Below, piece by piece: positions 38,650-47,373 of a DNA stretch of 64,000 bases. The stretch spans positions 62,001 through 126,000 of the forward strand of contig JACRME010000004.1 of NCBI GenBank assembly GCA_016235045.1, in the 5' to 3' direction. The position numbers were made by a program, and so were the translations under genes. The notes beneath the pieces are model-generated. The model worked only from the letters and a program-made list of their open reading frames with translations. It was not told where the DNA came from and made no database searches. The stretch comes from Nitrosomonadales bacterium. GTDB lineage: Bacteria; Pseudomonadota; Gammaproteobacteria; Burkholderiales; Gallionellaceae. Each line of letters begins with the position of its first letter. Position 1 is the first letter of the stretch.

Positions 38650-39129
38650 TTATCGCGGTTTGACCAGTCTCGCGTCGTAAGTCCAACTGCGCACCTTGGT
38701 GGCAGCAATGCGGGAAGTATCGGCGTGTTTTGGATTGATCAGAATGACGCAATCTTCCGGCACGATGGCGGAGGGCACAACCAATACCGCCGACTGATTG
38801 GACGCCGCCCACTGGCTGCCAAAATCAACACTGGCGTTTCCGGCCGGAAAAGTATTCCAACCCGTTTTAAGCGATTGCACCGTCGCAATCGTCCGCGCTT
38901 TCCACACCTTTTCGGGAATATCGATTGCCACCAGAAAGCGATATAGCGGCAGGCCGCCAACATCCAGATGAACCAAGGTCTCAAGGCAAGCAAGCGAAGG
39001 CGTATCGGAGCAATACAAGACAGGCACGCCCCTTTGATTCCAGCGACCACCCGTGATTTTCGCGCCCGTACCCGAAAGGTCGTCAGCGGCGTAGTCCGGC
39101 GTTTGCGTTGCGATACGCCAAACCCGCAT
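38650..39129 (-). CDS. RES-domain toxin
   Basis: 159 residues from the ATG at 39129, which overlaps the antitoxin stop (ATGA). The RES features are visible: Arg in ITGGRWNQRGVPVLYCS, Glu in LACLETLVH, Ser in the strand near VDFGSQWAASNQSAVLVVPS, and INPKH near the end. RES toxins of RES-Xre modules deplete NAD+. It is paired with the Xre/MbcA-like gene upstream, antitoxin first, the normal order. Confidence 0.9.
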   Translation of the reverse strand: MRVWRIATQTPDYAADDLSGTGAKITGGRWNQRGVPVLYCSDTPSLACLETLVHLDVGGLPLYRFLVAIDIPEKVWKARTIATVQSLKTGWNTFPAGNASVDFGSQWAASNQSAVLVVPSAIVPEDCVILINPKHADTSRIAATKVRSWTYDARLVKPR

Positions 39130-39767
39130 CAGGCATACGCCCCGGACTGCGATTGCGCCAGGAAGCGGGCAACCAGATTTTGGCCTTCCATCGTATCCAT
39201 AAATTCGGCGGGCCTTTTGCCACCCAGCGCAGGCAATGGCCGTTGCAGCCAATCACCCACCCAGCGCCCCGCATCGAAACCTTCGGGGTTGCCGGACTGC
39301 TTCACCATCGCCTCCACCTGCCCCACCAAACGCTCCAACCCCACCACCCGTTCTGATTGCTCGGCGGACAACACCTCATTGTTTTGAATCTTGCGCACCA
39401 CCGTTGACCGGGGCAGCGCCAGCGTGGAAAACAACAGATCGTTAGACATATCCATTGCGCTACCAATTTGTACCAGCATATTCGCGGGCACACCCTGGCG
39501 AATGATCGTCACGCGCTCCAGCTCCGTAGCGTAATACAAGCCGGAAGCGGTCAAAGCTTTAGGCCGTGCGGGCGACGCCTTGCCAACGCCGGACTGTCTA
39601 ACTGACTTTGATCGTGCTGCAGCTGCCTTCACTCGTTTTCTAGCGGGAGCTCTTTTTGCCGCCGTCGGCGCAGCAACGGCAGCAGGTGCCTTTGTCGGCT
39701 TGGAGCTTGTGCCGGTACGAGATGAAACTTTTTTGGCCTTAACCGTTACCGCTGTTTGCTTATCCAT
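39129..39767 (-). CDS. Xre/MbcA/ParS-type antitoxin with long basic N-terminus
   Basis: 212 residues; usual members have about 130-150. Residues 1-70 are a Lys/Ala/Arg-rich low-complexity tail (KKVSSRTGTSSKPTKAPAAV). The rest is the antitoxin: LERVTIIRQGVPANMLVQIG, LALPRSTVVRKIQNNEVL with the helix-turn-helix, and the C-terminal toxin-binding domain (SERVVGLERLVGQVEAMVKQ, FDAGRWVGDWLQRPLPALGG). It neutralises the RES toxin and represses the operon. The basic tail may add DNA binding. Confidence 0.88.
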   Translation of the reverse strand: MDKQTAVTVKAKKVSSRTGTSSKPTKAPAAVAAPTAAKRAPARKRVKAAAARSKSVRQSGVGKASPARPKALTASGLYYATELERVTIIRQGVPANMLVQIGSAMDMSNDLLFSTLALPRSTVVRKIQNNEVLSAEQSERVVGLERLVGQVEAMVKQSGNPEGFDAGRWVGDWLQRPLPALGGKRPAEFMDTMEGQNLVARFLAQSQSGAYA

Positions 39768-40263
39768 GACGCACTCCTGCTCAAATGAGCCTTAATTATA
39801 GCCCATTTGGCCTAAACTAGTTTGTGTATTTACGGTGAGCGCCGGGAGGCAATCAACCGCGTTGAAGCAGGTGCATTTCCAGTGCCGCAAAGTTGACCTG
39901 CTCGATTGCAGTCTCAACCATACAACTGTTGCGGGTCAGATCTTCAAAGCGGGCGTGATATGCAATTTCACAAACGCCCACTTATCATCATTCGCGCTTT
40001 TGGTATCGGGGGCGAATTCTCCCCAGTATCTCCAAAAACAATTTCACTCCGGCACCTTTGGTTTTTTGATGGTTGATTCAGATTTGTGATGAGCGACTCA
40101 AATCGACCCACACCCGACCCTCGATGTAAAACCTCTGGTCGTCTGCTTTACTGCTAATAGCAGACGTTAATCTGATGGGATTTGTGAGCTTGTATGACTC
40201 TTGATAACCCCAACCGGTCAGTGCAACTTCCCGAAAACGGACAATGGCAACATAGAAATATTG
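39768..40263. other. Non-coding gap between the Xre gene and the ankyrin gene
   Basis: A 496-bp stretch with no supported gene. Short open frames here have no ribosome sites and no recognisable sequence. The promoter of the xre-res operon must lie at its left end, where AT-rich DNA (TTAATTATAG) is found within 30 bp of the start. Confidence 0.5.
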
Positions 40264-42774
40264 CTATTTCACATAAGATGTTCGTACAGAGATTAATTTC
40301 CCATTCGTGCCAACATACAGCCAGCCTGTGCTTGCTAGCACCATGCTCCCGATGTTTACACCAAAGCTATATCTTGCAGTTGGCAAGAAACCACCAGCAG
40401 CATCGAGCGTTGACAACGCGACTTCATTACCGAAAGTGGCTGCAAGAATGCCCAGTTGATTATTAATGTACAAATTGCTTGCGCTTCCGCTCCAAGACGA
40501 AATTTTCGTTAATGTGTCCGCAATCTTGTAACTAGCTACCCCACCCCCTACAGTAATAACTGTTCGATGTGCATATCCAATTATTGGATTACCCAATTTT
40601 TCGTCGGATGTTTGAAGCAATTTTTTCGCATTACATGAATTGGTAACATCATAAAGATTTACCCCTCCCATTTGCTCATTTATTGCAATCAACGCCTCAT
40701 CAGGAAACGTTGCGAATGAATATGCAAAGGGGCGCCGTTTATATTTAGTTTCACCAAATGGATTGCTGCAGAGTAAATTAGCCTTCTCTTGTTCGGTGGA
40801 AAACACCATGAGGCCGCGCGAGGGACTACTAGGTAAATCGCGCTCTTGAAGGTATAGGCGCTTGCCACCATACGAAAGATGCATAGTCATAAAATCCCCC
40901 GCTATGAAATCGATAAGTCGGGGTGTCGCTGGATTGCTAATATCAATCACTAAGAGCCCATATTTCCGATCAACAGGAGCGCCATTGAAGCCCATGTTCA
41001 TCACATAGGCGGTTTTACCGTCAGGACTGAGAGCAAAGTCCGAGGGCTTAATTAATGGGAAATGAGCTAACGGTTGAGGTTGGTTAGGATTTAAGATTGA
41101 GAATATGTATAAGCCATGATTTTCATCGGGAACGAGCTTGTCGTATGGAATTATAGATGCCACCAGAATGCCAGGTCTTTGAGGGGAAATTGCTAATTTG
41201 TTTATATATCCATTAGTAAGCACGCTTGATGACGAGGATGGCACACTAATGGGAAGCTCCTGATTTGCAGCATCCGACGGATAAATGGGGTTGCTAAGTC
41301 TTCCACCAATTGCTTTTAGATATGCTGTATTTTCAGGCTTGGCTCCCATAATCGCGTAGTCAAAGGCAGAGAACTCAATTTCATCAACATCATTTAAGCG
41401 AGCCCCATTCTTCAACAACAGCTTTAACATTTCGACATCACTATTTTGTGCAGCATGCATCAATGGTGTGCGCTTTGTGTGTTTTATGTAGGTGTCGGCA
41501 CCACATGAATCATTGTCTGGATTTAACTCTTTTGCTGATTTGTAGGTGTGATTTACGTTAGCTCCCCTGCGCAATAAAGTTGATACCAGCTCATGATCAT
41601 TGAATTGTATTGCGTAGTACAAGGCAGTTTTGCCGAAGCTATTGGCGTAATCTATGGATTCACCTTTATTGAGGAGTAATTCTACAAAATGGCGATTTGC
41701 CAATGTGGCAAACAACGCCGACTCATCTCCTACCTCAATTTCATTGTTCTGCGCTTTTCCAATGTATGACGTCAACATGGAAATGAAAGCTTCTGGCTTA
41801 TTGCTATACAGCGCGATTTTTAGCGCGTAATAAGCCTGATCTTTTGAATCTTGCTCTTGCGGGAGATTGGCAAGGACACTTTTCAAGTCAGACAGTGTGC
41901 TTTTTTCACTATGCGCCACATCAATGAGTTCTGACGGTTCGTTTAGTATGCTTGCAGGAAAGGTACCTGCCGCCCGGTCTGCGATGATCATGAGCGCGGC
42001 TCGGGCCAGTTTTTGAGACTCTTGAACTGAGAAATGAAACTGCTTCCGATAGTGTTCTGCGAGCACAGGAAGGGCTTTGTCGAATTCTGAAAAGAACTCC
42101 TTATATAGCTTGTTGTTGTACGGACTTTCCCAAGACCACTGTTCAAAATATTTCAAAACATCTGAATCGTGTTCGTGTTCGATTAGATTTGGCGCATATC
42201 CAGCGCGTGCCAAGTCAAAATGGTAGTACCTCCAGTGCGCATGAATAATAGAACCGGTACATAGTTGCGGTCCATCTTCACTACGAATGGTCTCCGCAAG
42301 TGCTCGCAGTTTGGTGACATAGGGTAAAGAAGCCAGACTTTCTGGGCAGCGGTAATCAACGGCTGTAGGGGAGCCATGCCCAGATCCCAAATCAATGCCT
42401 TCTTGAAAAACGATATCTGGAAACTTCCTCATTTCCTCGCAAGTAATGTTGCTATCTGCAAGAGGGTCTAGATCATTAATTTCTTTAATTCTGGTGGAGT
42501 AGGCCTGAATAAGACAAGCTTCATTTTGGCATTTATTGCGTTTTGTTTTTAACCAACTGCGTTGTGCTAAAACCAGTTGCGCACTACCAGAAGGGCTGCC
42601 GTTCAGGATATATTTGTATGCCTTATCTAGCTCATCATCCAACTCGGAAATTTTTGGATTAGTGCAGATCAACTTTTCTGGCACCGTTTCCGCTTTTGCA
42701 CAATCAAAACTAGCTGCTTGTGCCGTTGCAAGAATAGCCAGCCATCCCAAAATTACCCAAGCGAATCGTTTCAT
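40264..42774 (-). CDS. Secreted LprI-ankyrin-propeller protein
   Basis: 836 residues from the ATG at 42774, which has AAAAGGGGC before it and gives a signal peptide (MKRFAWVILGWLAILATAQA). Residues 22-110 are a DUF1311/LprI-like domain with its cysteines (SFDCAKAET, LICTNPKISELD, NKCQNEACL). A region of unknown fold (110-340) follows, then about four ankyrin repeats (near 370-500: FGKTALYYAIQFNDHELVST, KRTPLMHAAQNSDVEMLKLL). The C-terminal 320 residues look like a beta-propeller (ALSPDGKTAYVMNMG, GLLVIDISNPATPRLIDFIA). Base composition is clearly more AT-rich than the core genes, a sign of transfer. Function unknown; LprI proteins inhibit lysozyme. Confidence 0.75.
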   Translation of the reverse strand: MKRFAWVILGWLAILATAQAASFDCAKAETVPEKLICTNPKISELDDELDKAYKYILNGSPSGSAQLVLAQRSWLKTKRNKCQNEACLIQAYSTRIKEINDLDPLADSNITCEEMRKFPDIVFQEGIDLGSGHGSPTAVDYRCPESLASLPYVTKLRALAETIRSEDGPQLCTGSIIHAHWRYYHFDLARAGYAPNLIEHEHDSDVLKYFEQWSWESPYNNKLYKEFFSEFDKALPVLAEHYRKQFHFSVQESQKLARAALMIIADRAAGTFPASILNEPSELIDVAHSEKSTLSDLKSVLANLPQEQDSKDQAYYALKIALYSNKPEAFISMLTSYIGKAQNNEIEVGDESALFATLANRHFVELLLNKGESIDYANSFGKTALYYAIQFNDHELVSTLLRRGANVNHTYKSAKELNPDNDSCGADTYIKHTKRTPLMHAAQNSDVEMLKLLLKNGARLNDVDEIEFSAFDYAIMGAKPENTAYLKAIGGRLSNPIYPSDAANQELPISVPSSSSSVLTNGYINKLAISPQRPGILVASIIPYDKLVPDENHGLYIFSILNPNQPQPLAHFPLIKPSDFALSPDGKTAYVMNMGFNGAPVDRKYGLLVIDISNPATPRLIDFIAGDFMTMHLSYGGKRLYLQERDLPSSPSRGLMVFSTEQEKANLLCSNPFGETKYKRRPFAYSFATFPDEALIAINEQMGGVNLYDVTNSCNAKKLLQTSDEKLGNPIIGYAHRTVITVGGGVASYKIADTLTKISSWSGSASNLYINNQLGILAATFGNEVALSTLDAAGGFLPTARYSFGVNIGSMVLASTGWLYVGTNGKLISVRTSYVK

Positions 42775-43024
42775 ATTGCCCCTTTTAGTACTGAAACTCA
42801 TAATTGGAGAACACTCTGAAGGTCTCCACCGGCCGACAATTGCCGGATTGTCCTCGCAATTCAGAATGGCAGCAATGTGACGGTGAGCGGACATTGATTA
42901 TCCCAATTCGAAGTTCCGCTATTGGCACAACTGAGACACTCACAATCATAGCAAATCAACACGAATGCAAATTTCTATGTAAAACGGTTCTCGGCCTGTA
43001 TCAACCACAGATTACGGATACCCG
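42775..43024. other. Non-coding right part of the island
   Basis: No gene seen. It holds the promoter region of the ankyrin gene and then AT-rich DNA up to the right inverted repeat. Confidence 0.5.
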
Positions 43025-43044
43025 ATTTTTAGAAGTGCCCTGTA
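43025..43044 (-). repeat. Right inverted repeat of the accessory island
   Basis: Read on the - strand it is TACAGGGCACTTCTAAAAAT. It differs from the left copy at two positions. It ends four bases short of the stop codon of the sigma-54 regulator gene, so the island appears to have entered right behind that gene. Confidence 0.75.
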
Positions 43045-43048
43045 GAGT

Positions 43049-44431
43049 TCACGGTGTTTCATCAAGAAACGTTCCCTCGTCAATTTCGTAGCTCTTCAGT
43101 TTGCGCCACAGGGAAACGCGGCTGATCCCCAGCATCTGCGCGGCAACAGTCTGGTTTCCGCCTGCCTCGTTGAGTACCCAGCGGATATAGTCTTTTTCCT
43201 GCCCTTCGAGGGAGGGAATGCGCCCCTCTTTTTTCCTGAACAGGCGCGGGACGGATTCGCGCAATTTCTCCGGCAAGTGCGCGACCTCGATGGCATGGCC
43301 GGTATTGATCGCCACCCCGCGCTCGATGATGTTTTCCAGTTCGCGCACGTTGCCGGGAAAGTCATGGTTTTCCAGAAGTGAGATTGCTTCCGGCGAAATA
43401 CTGGTGACTTCCTTCTTCATCAGCAGGGCGAACTTGTTCAGGAAATAATAGCTGAGCAGGGCCACATCCCCTTTGCGCTCGCACAGGGGCGGAATGTGGA
43501 GGTTCACGACGTTAAGGCGGAAGAACAAGTCCTGGCGCAACGAGCCGTCCTTGGTGAAGGCCGCAACGTCGCGGTTGGTGGCGGCGATATAGCGCGCGTC
43601 GGTCTTGACCGGCACGGTACCGCCCAGGCGCAGCACTTCGTGTTCCTGAATTACGCGCAGCAATTTGACCTGCATCGCCGGCGACATCTCGGTAATCTCG
43701 TCGAGGAATAGTGTGCCGCCCTGGGCCGATTCGATCAGTCCTTTTTTCAGTGTCAGCGCGCCGGTGAAGGCACCTTTCTCGTGGCCGAACATTTCGTTGG
43801 ACAGCAGCTCCTCGCCGAATGCGCCGCAGTTTAGCGCCAGGAAGGAGCTATCAGCACGGCCGCTGTTGTAGTGCAGGTAGCGCGCGAACAGTTCCTTGCC
43901 CGTGCCGGATTCGCCGGTGATGAGTACGTTGCAGTCGGTCGGTGCCACCTGGCGGGCCATTTCCAGCAGCTTCAACATGACCGAATCTTGGGTGATGATC
44001 TTGACCTTGCCTTCATAGCCTTCTATCTGTTCGCGCAGCTGACTGTTCTCGCGCTTCAAGCGGATTTTTTCCAGTGCTTCGTCAACCACCTTGCGCACTT
44101 CGTCAAGCCGGAAGGGTTTGACGATGTAATAAAAAGCGCCGTGCTTCATGGCCTCCACCGCCGATTCCGGCGACGCATAGCCGGTGATCATGATGACCTC
44201 GGTATCCGGGCTGCGTTCGCGGCACTTTTTCAGCACCTGCATGCCGTCCACTTTTTCCATCCTGAGATCCGTCAGCACCACGTCGAACGACTGGTTCTCG
44301 ATCCAGCCCAGGGCGGTGGCTCCGCTCTGGGTTCCGGCAACATCGTAACCTTCCTTGGTCATGACGTGGATGAGGCCCTTCAGGGCGACCTTCTCGTCTT
44401 CGACGATCAGGAGTTTTCCTTTGTTTTGCAT
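43049..44431 (-). CDS. Sigma-54 dependent response regulator
   Basis: 460 residues from the ATG at 44431, preceded by AAGGAAAAC. The receiver has [11 protein letters not shown], the phospho-acceptor in [14 protein letters not shown] and the Lys in [11 protein letters not shown]. The AAA+ domain has [19 protein letters not shown] and FLDEITEMS. The Fis-type helix-turn-helix is [20 protein letters not shown]. It belongs with the histidine kinase gene upstream on the same strand, 355 bp away. Targets are unknown; the neighbouring small-protein gene is a candidate. Confidence 0.9.
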   Translation of the reverse strand: MQNKGKLLIVEDEKVALKGLIHVMTKEGYDVAGTQSGATALGWIENQSFDVVLTDLRMEKVDGMQVLKKCRERSPDTEVIMITGYASPESAVEAMKHGAFYYIVKPFRLDEVRKVVDEALEKIRLKRENSQLREQIEGYEGKVKIITQDSVMLKLLEMARQVAPTDCNVLITGESGTGKELFARYLHYNSGRADSSFLALNCGAFGEELLSNEMFGHEKGAFTGALTLKKGLIESAQGGTLFLDEITEMSPAMQVKLLRVIQEHEVLRLGGTVPVKTDARYIAATNRDVAAFTKDGSLRQDLFFRLNVVNLHIPPLCERKGDVALLSYYFLNKFALLMKKEVTSISPEAISLLENHDFPGNVRELENIIERGVAINTGHAIEVAHLPEKLRESVPRLFRKKEGRIPSLEGQEKDYIRWVLNEAGGNQTVAAQMLGISRVSLWRKLKSYEIDEGTFLDETP

Positions 44432-44786
44432 GTTTTCCTTTAGTCTCTTACCAGTCAAATGATGTCAAAACGTGACGCGATTTTGTCGCGAACGACACCC
44501 CATCCCCACCCCAGCCCTCCCCTTGAAGGGGAGGGAGCAGAATTCCTTCCGCATGGGTATCTACACATCTTGCAGCCATTGTTTCAACTCCCCTCGCCCG
44601 CTTGCGGGAGAGGGGCTGGGGGAGAGGGTGTGGTTTTGAAGTATGCTGTAATTTCAACGGCTTTCCCCTCTCCCTAACCCTCTCCCGCAAGCGGGCGAGG
44701 GGACTTGTGTAGATACCGATGCCTTTAAGGGGAAGGTTAGGAGGGGGGTGGTTGTGCTTTTCCATTTTGGTTCCGGCTCGTCCGGT
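44432..44786. repeat. Nested inverted repeats between kinase and regulator genes
   Basis: A non-coding stretch with nested symmetry: CCCTCCCCTT-GAAGGGGAGGG, then GGGTATCTACACA, then CTCGCCCGC-TT-GCGGGAGAGG; the mirror half has CCTCTCCCGC-AA-GCGGGCGAGG, TGTGTAGATACC and CCTTTAAGGGGAAGG. The halves around about 44640 are inverted copies, so the leader of the regulator mRNA can form one long hairpin. It contains two copies of the CCCTCTCCC repeat. Confidence 0.75.
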
Positions 44787-46298
44787 TTAGGTGTTTGCTT
44801 CGCCGACGCGTTCCAGCGGTAGCCGGATATGGAACGCTGTTCCCCGTCCGACTTCACTCTCGGCTGAAATGCAGCCGCCATGTTCCTCGATGATCCCATA
44901 CGCGATGAACAGCCCCAGCCCCATGCCGCGTCCGACATCCTTGGTGGTGAAAAAGGGGTCGAAAATGCGCGGCAAAATCTCGGCTGGAATACCCGGACCG
45001 TTGTCGCTGATCTCGATGTCCACTACATCCCCATCAAAGGAACACTTACCGAGCGATTTGCCGCCCTCGTCGAACCGGGGCACGGCGCTATCGCGGCTCG
45101 GATCTCGCCTGACGGCGCTGATGCGGATTTCACCCGTTTCGCCCATCGCCTCCAGCGCATTCTTGATAAGGTTGAGAAAGGCCTGCTCCAGTCTTTGCCG
45201 GTCCGCCGGAAGCTCGATGTCGGCTGCAATCTCGGTCACGATTCGCACATCGGAGGCTGTTTCGCGCCTGAGAAACAGGATGACCTCGTCGAACAGGGGT
45301 GCCAGCAGCACGTTTTTGCGATTGACCGGTTTGTCGCGGGCAAAATCCAGCAGATCACGGACGATGTTGCGCGCTCTTACCGTCTGCTCTTCGACTTGTT
45401 GCAGCAATTCCTTGCGCCGCGCCGCGTCATTTTCTTCGACTTCCTCCAGCAGTATCTGGGTCGTGAGAAAAGTATTCGAGAGCGGATTATTCAGTTCGTG
45501 CGCCACGCCTGCCAACATGGTGCCCAGTGAGGCAAGTTTCTCGGAGCGCAGGAGCATTTTCTGGCGCAGTTCAAGCTCGTCCAGCATGTGATTGAAGGCC
45601 TGGGTGATGGAAATGATCTCCCGATCTTCCGAGGGCGTGGCAATCCTGTCCAGGCTGCCGCTGGAAACGGCCTCCACACAGCTATCCATGTGCTTGAGTG
45701 GACGAGCCACCATGCGCGACAGCGCCCAGCCTACCGCGATCAGCAGCAGCGAGATCAATACGATCGAAGATAACAGGATGAGGCGGAATCGATCCAGAGT
45801 AGCGCGAATTTTGCGTCTTTCCGTCCCCGCGATCTCTTCAGCGACGGTAACGACATCCTTGCCGGCTTGCCTGATCTGCGCATCCAGCAACTCGGTTTGC
45901 ACTGCATCTTTAGTGCCCGTACCGGCGTACTCATCCATCAGGGCGAGGTAGGCGCGAATATCGTTTTGCAACGCAGAAATTCGGGATGCCGAGACAAGCT
46001 TGGCAAAATCAGCGGCGTTGCTCTCGATCAGGTCAATCGCCTTGACGGCATAGCGCTTGCTCTCCTGCAGGTCGGCTTCCTGGCGGTAAAGGAAATAGTT
46101 TTTCTCGAAACGCCTGATTTCCAATGTGGCGTCAAATAGCTCCGAAATGTGCTCGCCCAGTGTGACCTTGTTGTCGATCAGACGCAGTTCGAGAAAGGTG
46201 AACAAGGAAAGCGCAACAATCAGCAGCGCCATGACGTAATAGCCCAGATAGCCGAGCGTGATTTTCTGGCGGAGCGAGGACTGGAGCTTCATATTCAT
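44787..46298 (-). CDS. Membrane sensor histidine kinase
   Basis: About 503 residues; ATG 46298 and ATG 46292 are both possible. Two membrane helices (LGYLGYYVMALLIVALSLFT and LILLSSIVLISLLLIAVGWA) enclose a periplasmic helical sensor of about 150 residues. HAMP follows, then HisKA with the phospho-acceptor in GVAHELNNPLSN, N box NLIKNALEAMG, G1 DNGPGIPAE, and G2 GMGLGLFIAYG. It should phosphorylate the sigma-54 regulator downstream. The sensor is of the four-helix-bundle type; the signal is unknown. Confidence 0.9.
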   Translation of the reverse strand: MNMKLQSSLRQKITLGYLGYYVMALLIVALSLFTFLELRLIDNKVTLGEHISELFDATLEIRRFEKNYFLYRQEADLQESKRYAVKAIDLIESNAADFAKLVSASRISALQNDIRAYLALMDEYAGTGTKDAVQTELLDAQIRQAGKDVVTVAEEIAGTERRKIRATLDRFRLILLSSIVLISLLLIAVGWALSRMVARPLKHMDSCVEAVSSGSLDRIATPSEDREIISITQAFNHMLDELELRQKMLLRSEKLASLGTMLAGVAHELNNPLSNTFLTTQILLEEVEENDAARRKELLQQVEEQTVRARNIVRDLLDFARDKPVNRKNVLLAPLFDEVILFLRRETASDVRIVTEIAADIELPADRQRLEQAFLNLIKNALEAMGETGEIRISAVRRDPSRDSAVPRFDEGGKSLGKCSFDGDVVDIEISDNGPGIPAEILPRIFDPFFTTKDVGRGMGLGLFIAYGIIEEHGGCISAESEVGRGTAFHIRLPLERVGEANT

Positions 46299-46586
46299 TA
46301 TGTTGCTACAGATTGTTACATTATGCAACACCGGAAGATTGCCCTGTAACAGCAGGGATTTAACTCGCATCCGTTAACAGGACTACATCTTGCAGCATAT
46401 TCCGAAAATGGTGCGCAGGCACATTACAAAATGCAACAGTGCGGCTAGATCCTTGCGGCTGGGAGGTCTAAATATAATTCAACCAATACAACGTGTTGTC
46501 AATAATATGTGGCGCGGCATGGATAGTGCTGTGTACCTGTTCAGTAACAGACAAGATACATTTCTTAGTATGGGACAGGAGCCATC

Positions 46587-46766
46587 GTGAAAAACTTTTT
46601 TACCCAACTTAATAACATGCTCACCGCCATTGCCTATGCCGAGGCAGGCGACCTGGATGCGGTCAAGCAGATTCTTCAGGCGCAAGGCAAGCATGTACGG
46701 GTGACTGAGGACAAGGAATCCAAGGGAATCTCTAACGATCATGCGGAACTTCCGGTATCCTCGTAA
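46587..46766 (+). CDS. Small protein of 59 residues, unrecognised
   Basis: GTG start at 46587 with ACAGGAG at a good distance before it. The protein begins MKNFFTQLNNMLTAIAYAEA and continues GDLDAVKQILQAQGKHVRV, ending ELPVSS. The AYAEAGDLDAVKQIL stretch suggests a short amphipathic helix pair. It lies divergent from the histidine kinase and is bounded by a sigma-54 regulator remnant. From memory, short proteins of this kind accompany sigma-54 two-component genes in other bacteria, so it may be a target or effector; this is not verified here. Confidence 0.6.
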   Translation: MKNFFTQLNNMLTAIAYAEAGDLDAVKQILQAQGKHVRVTEDKESKGISNDHAELPVSS

Positions 46767-46873
46767 GCACCCGCTACTAGAGTGTTCGGAACAGCGACTT
46801 AGTTTGGGCTCGAACACTGGTGTGAACGATACCTTCGTAAGTGCGCTGTCCATCCGTTGCCCCCAAATCAGGT

Positions 46874-47186
46874 TCATTCCTTCTCCTGATAAGTTTTGAG
46901 TTTACGCCATAACGAACTGCGATTGATGCCAAGCACGGTTGCTGCGGCAGTCTGATTGCCGTCCAGTTCGCTCAGCACCCAACGAATATAAATTTCTTCT
47001 TGTTCTTCCAGCGTCGGGATTTTTTCGCCTTTGCCCGGCAAGGTAGTGCCATTCTGCAGGCGCAAGTTTTCGGACAGATGGGACAGTTCGATACTGTCGC
47101 CGGAACTGACGGCACAGCCGCGCGCAATGATATTTTCCAGTTCGCGCACGTTGCCGGGATAGTTGTAGCGCTGCAAAGCTTCGCTG
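46874..47186 (-). pseudogene. C-terminal remnant of a second sigma-54 regulator
   Basis: Only the end of the AAA+ domain ([20 protein letters not shown]) and the helix-turn-helix (GNQTAAATVLGINRSSLWRK) remain, about 100 codons. It has no start or receiver. The sequence is a close relative of the end of the regulator at 43049-44431, which hints at an earlier duplicated kinase-regulator module. At its 5' edge it joins a remnant of another gene on the opposite strand. Confidence 0.82.
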
Positions 47187-47351
47187 TGCTTCAGCGGATT
47201 CAAGAAGCAAACGCTGGACGTGATCGAACGCACCGGGCTTATCGACAAAATAGGCAGCGAGAATCTGTTCTCAACTGATCAGGCGGCGCTTGAAGCACTG
47301 GAACCGCAATTGCGAGGCCAGGCAATTGAACCAGAAATAGTTATAGCCTGA
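47184..47351 (+). pseudogene. C-terminal remnant of a SulP transporter STAS domain
   Basis: An open stretch to a TGA at 47349-47351 encodes CFSGFKKQTLDVIERTGLID and KIGSENLFSTDQAALEALE, the last helix-strand-helix of SulP STAS domains. There is no start or membrane part. It is a different subtype from the intact SulP at 34401-36185. Its fusion to the regulator remnant marks a deletion or rearrangement point near 47185. Confidence 0.7.
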
Positions 47352-47373
47352 GAAAGTCAGCGCGGCGTCAAGA

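Noticed and set aside
39835-40089. An 84-codon open frame in the gap after the Xre gene
   Set aside because: No ribosome site and no recognisable sequence.
36228-43044. Simple composite transposon covering the whole island
   Set aside because: No target duplication at the borders (CATAAT left, AGAG right) and no transposase gene inside, so a single ordinary transposition is not supported.
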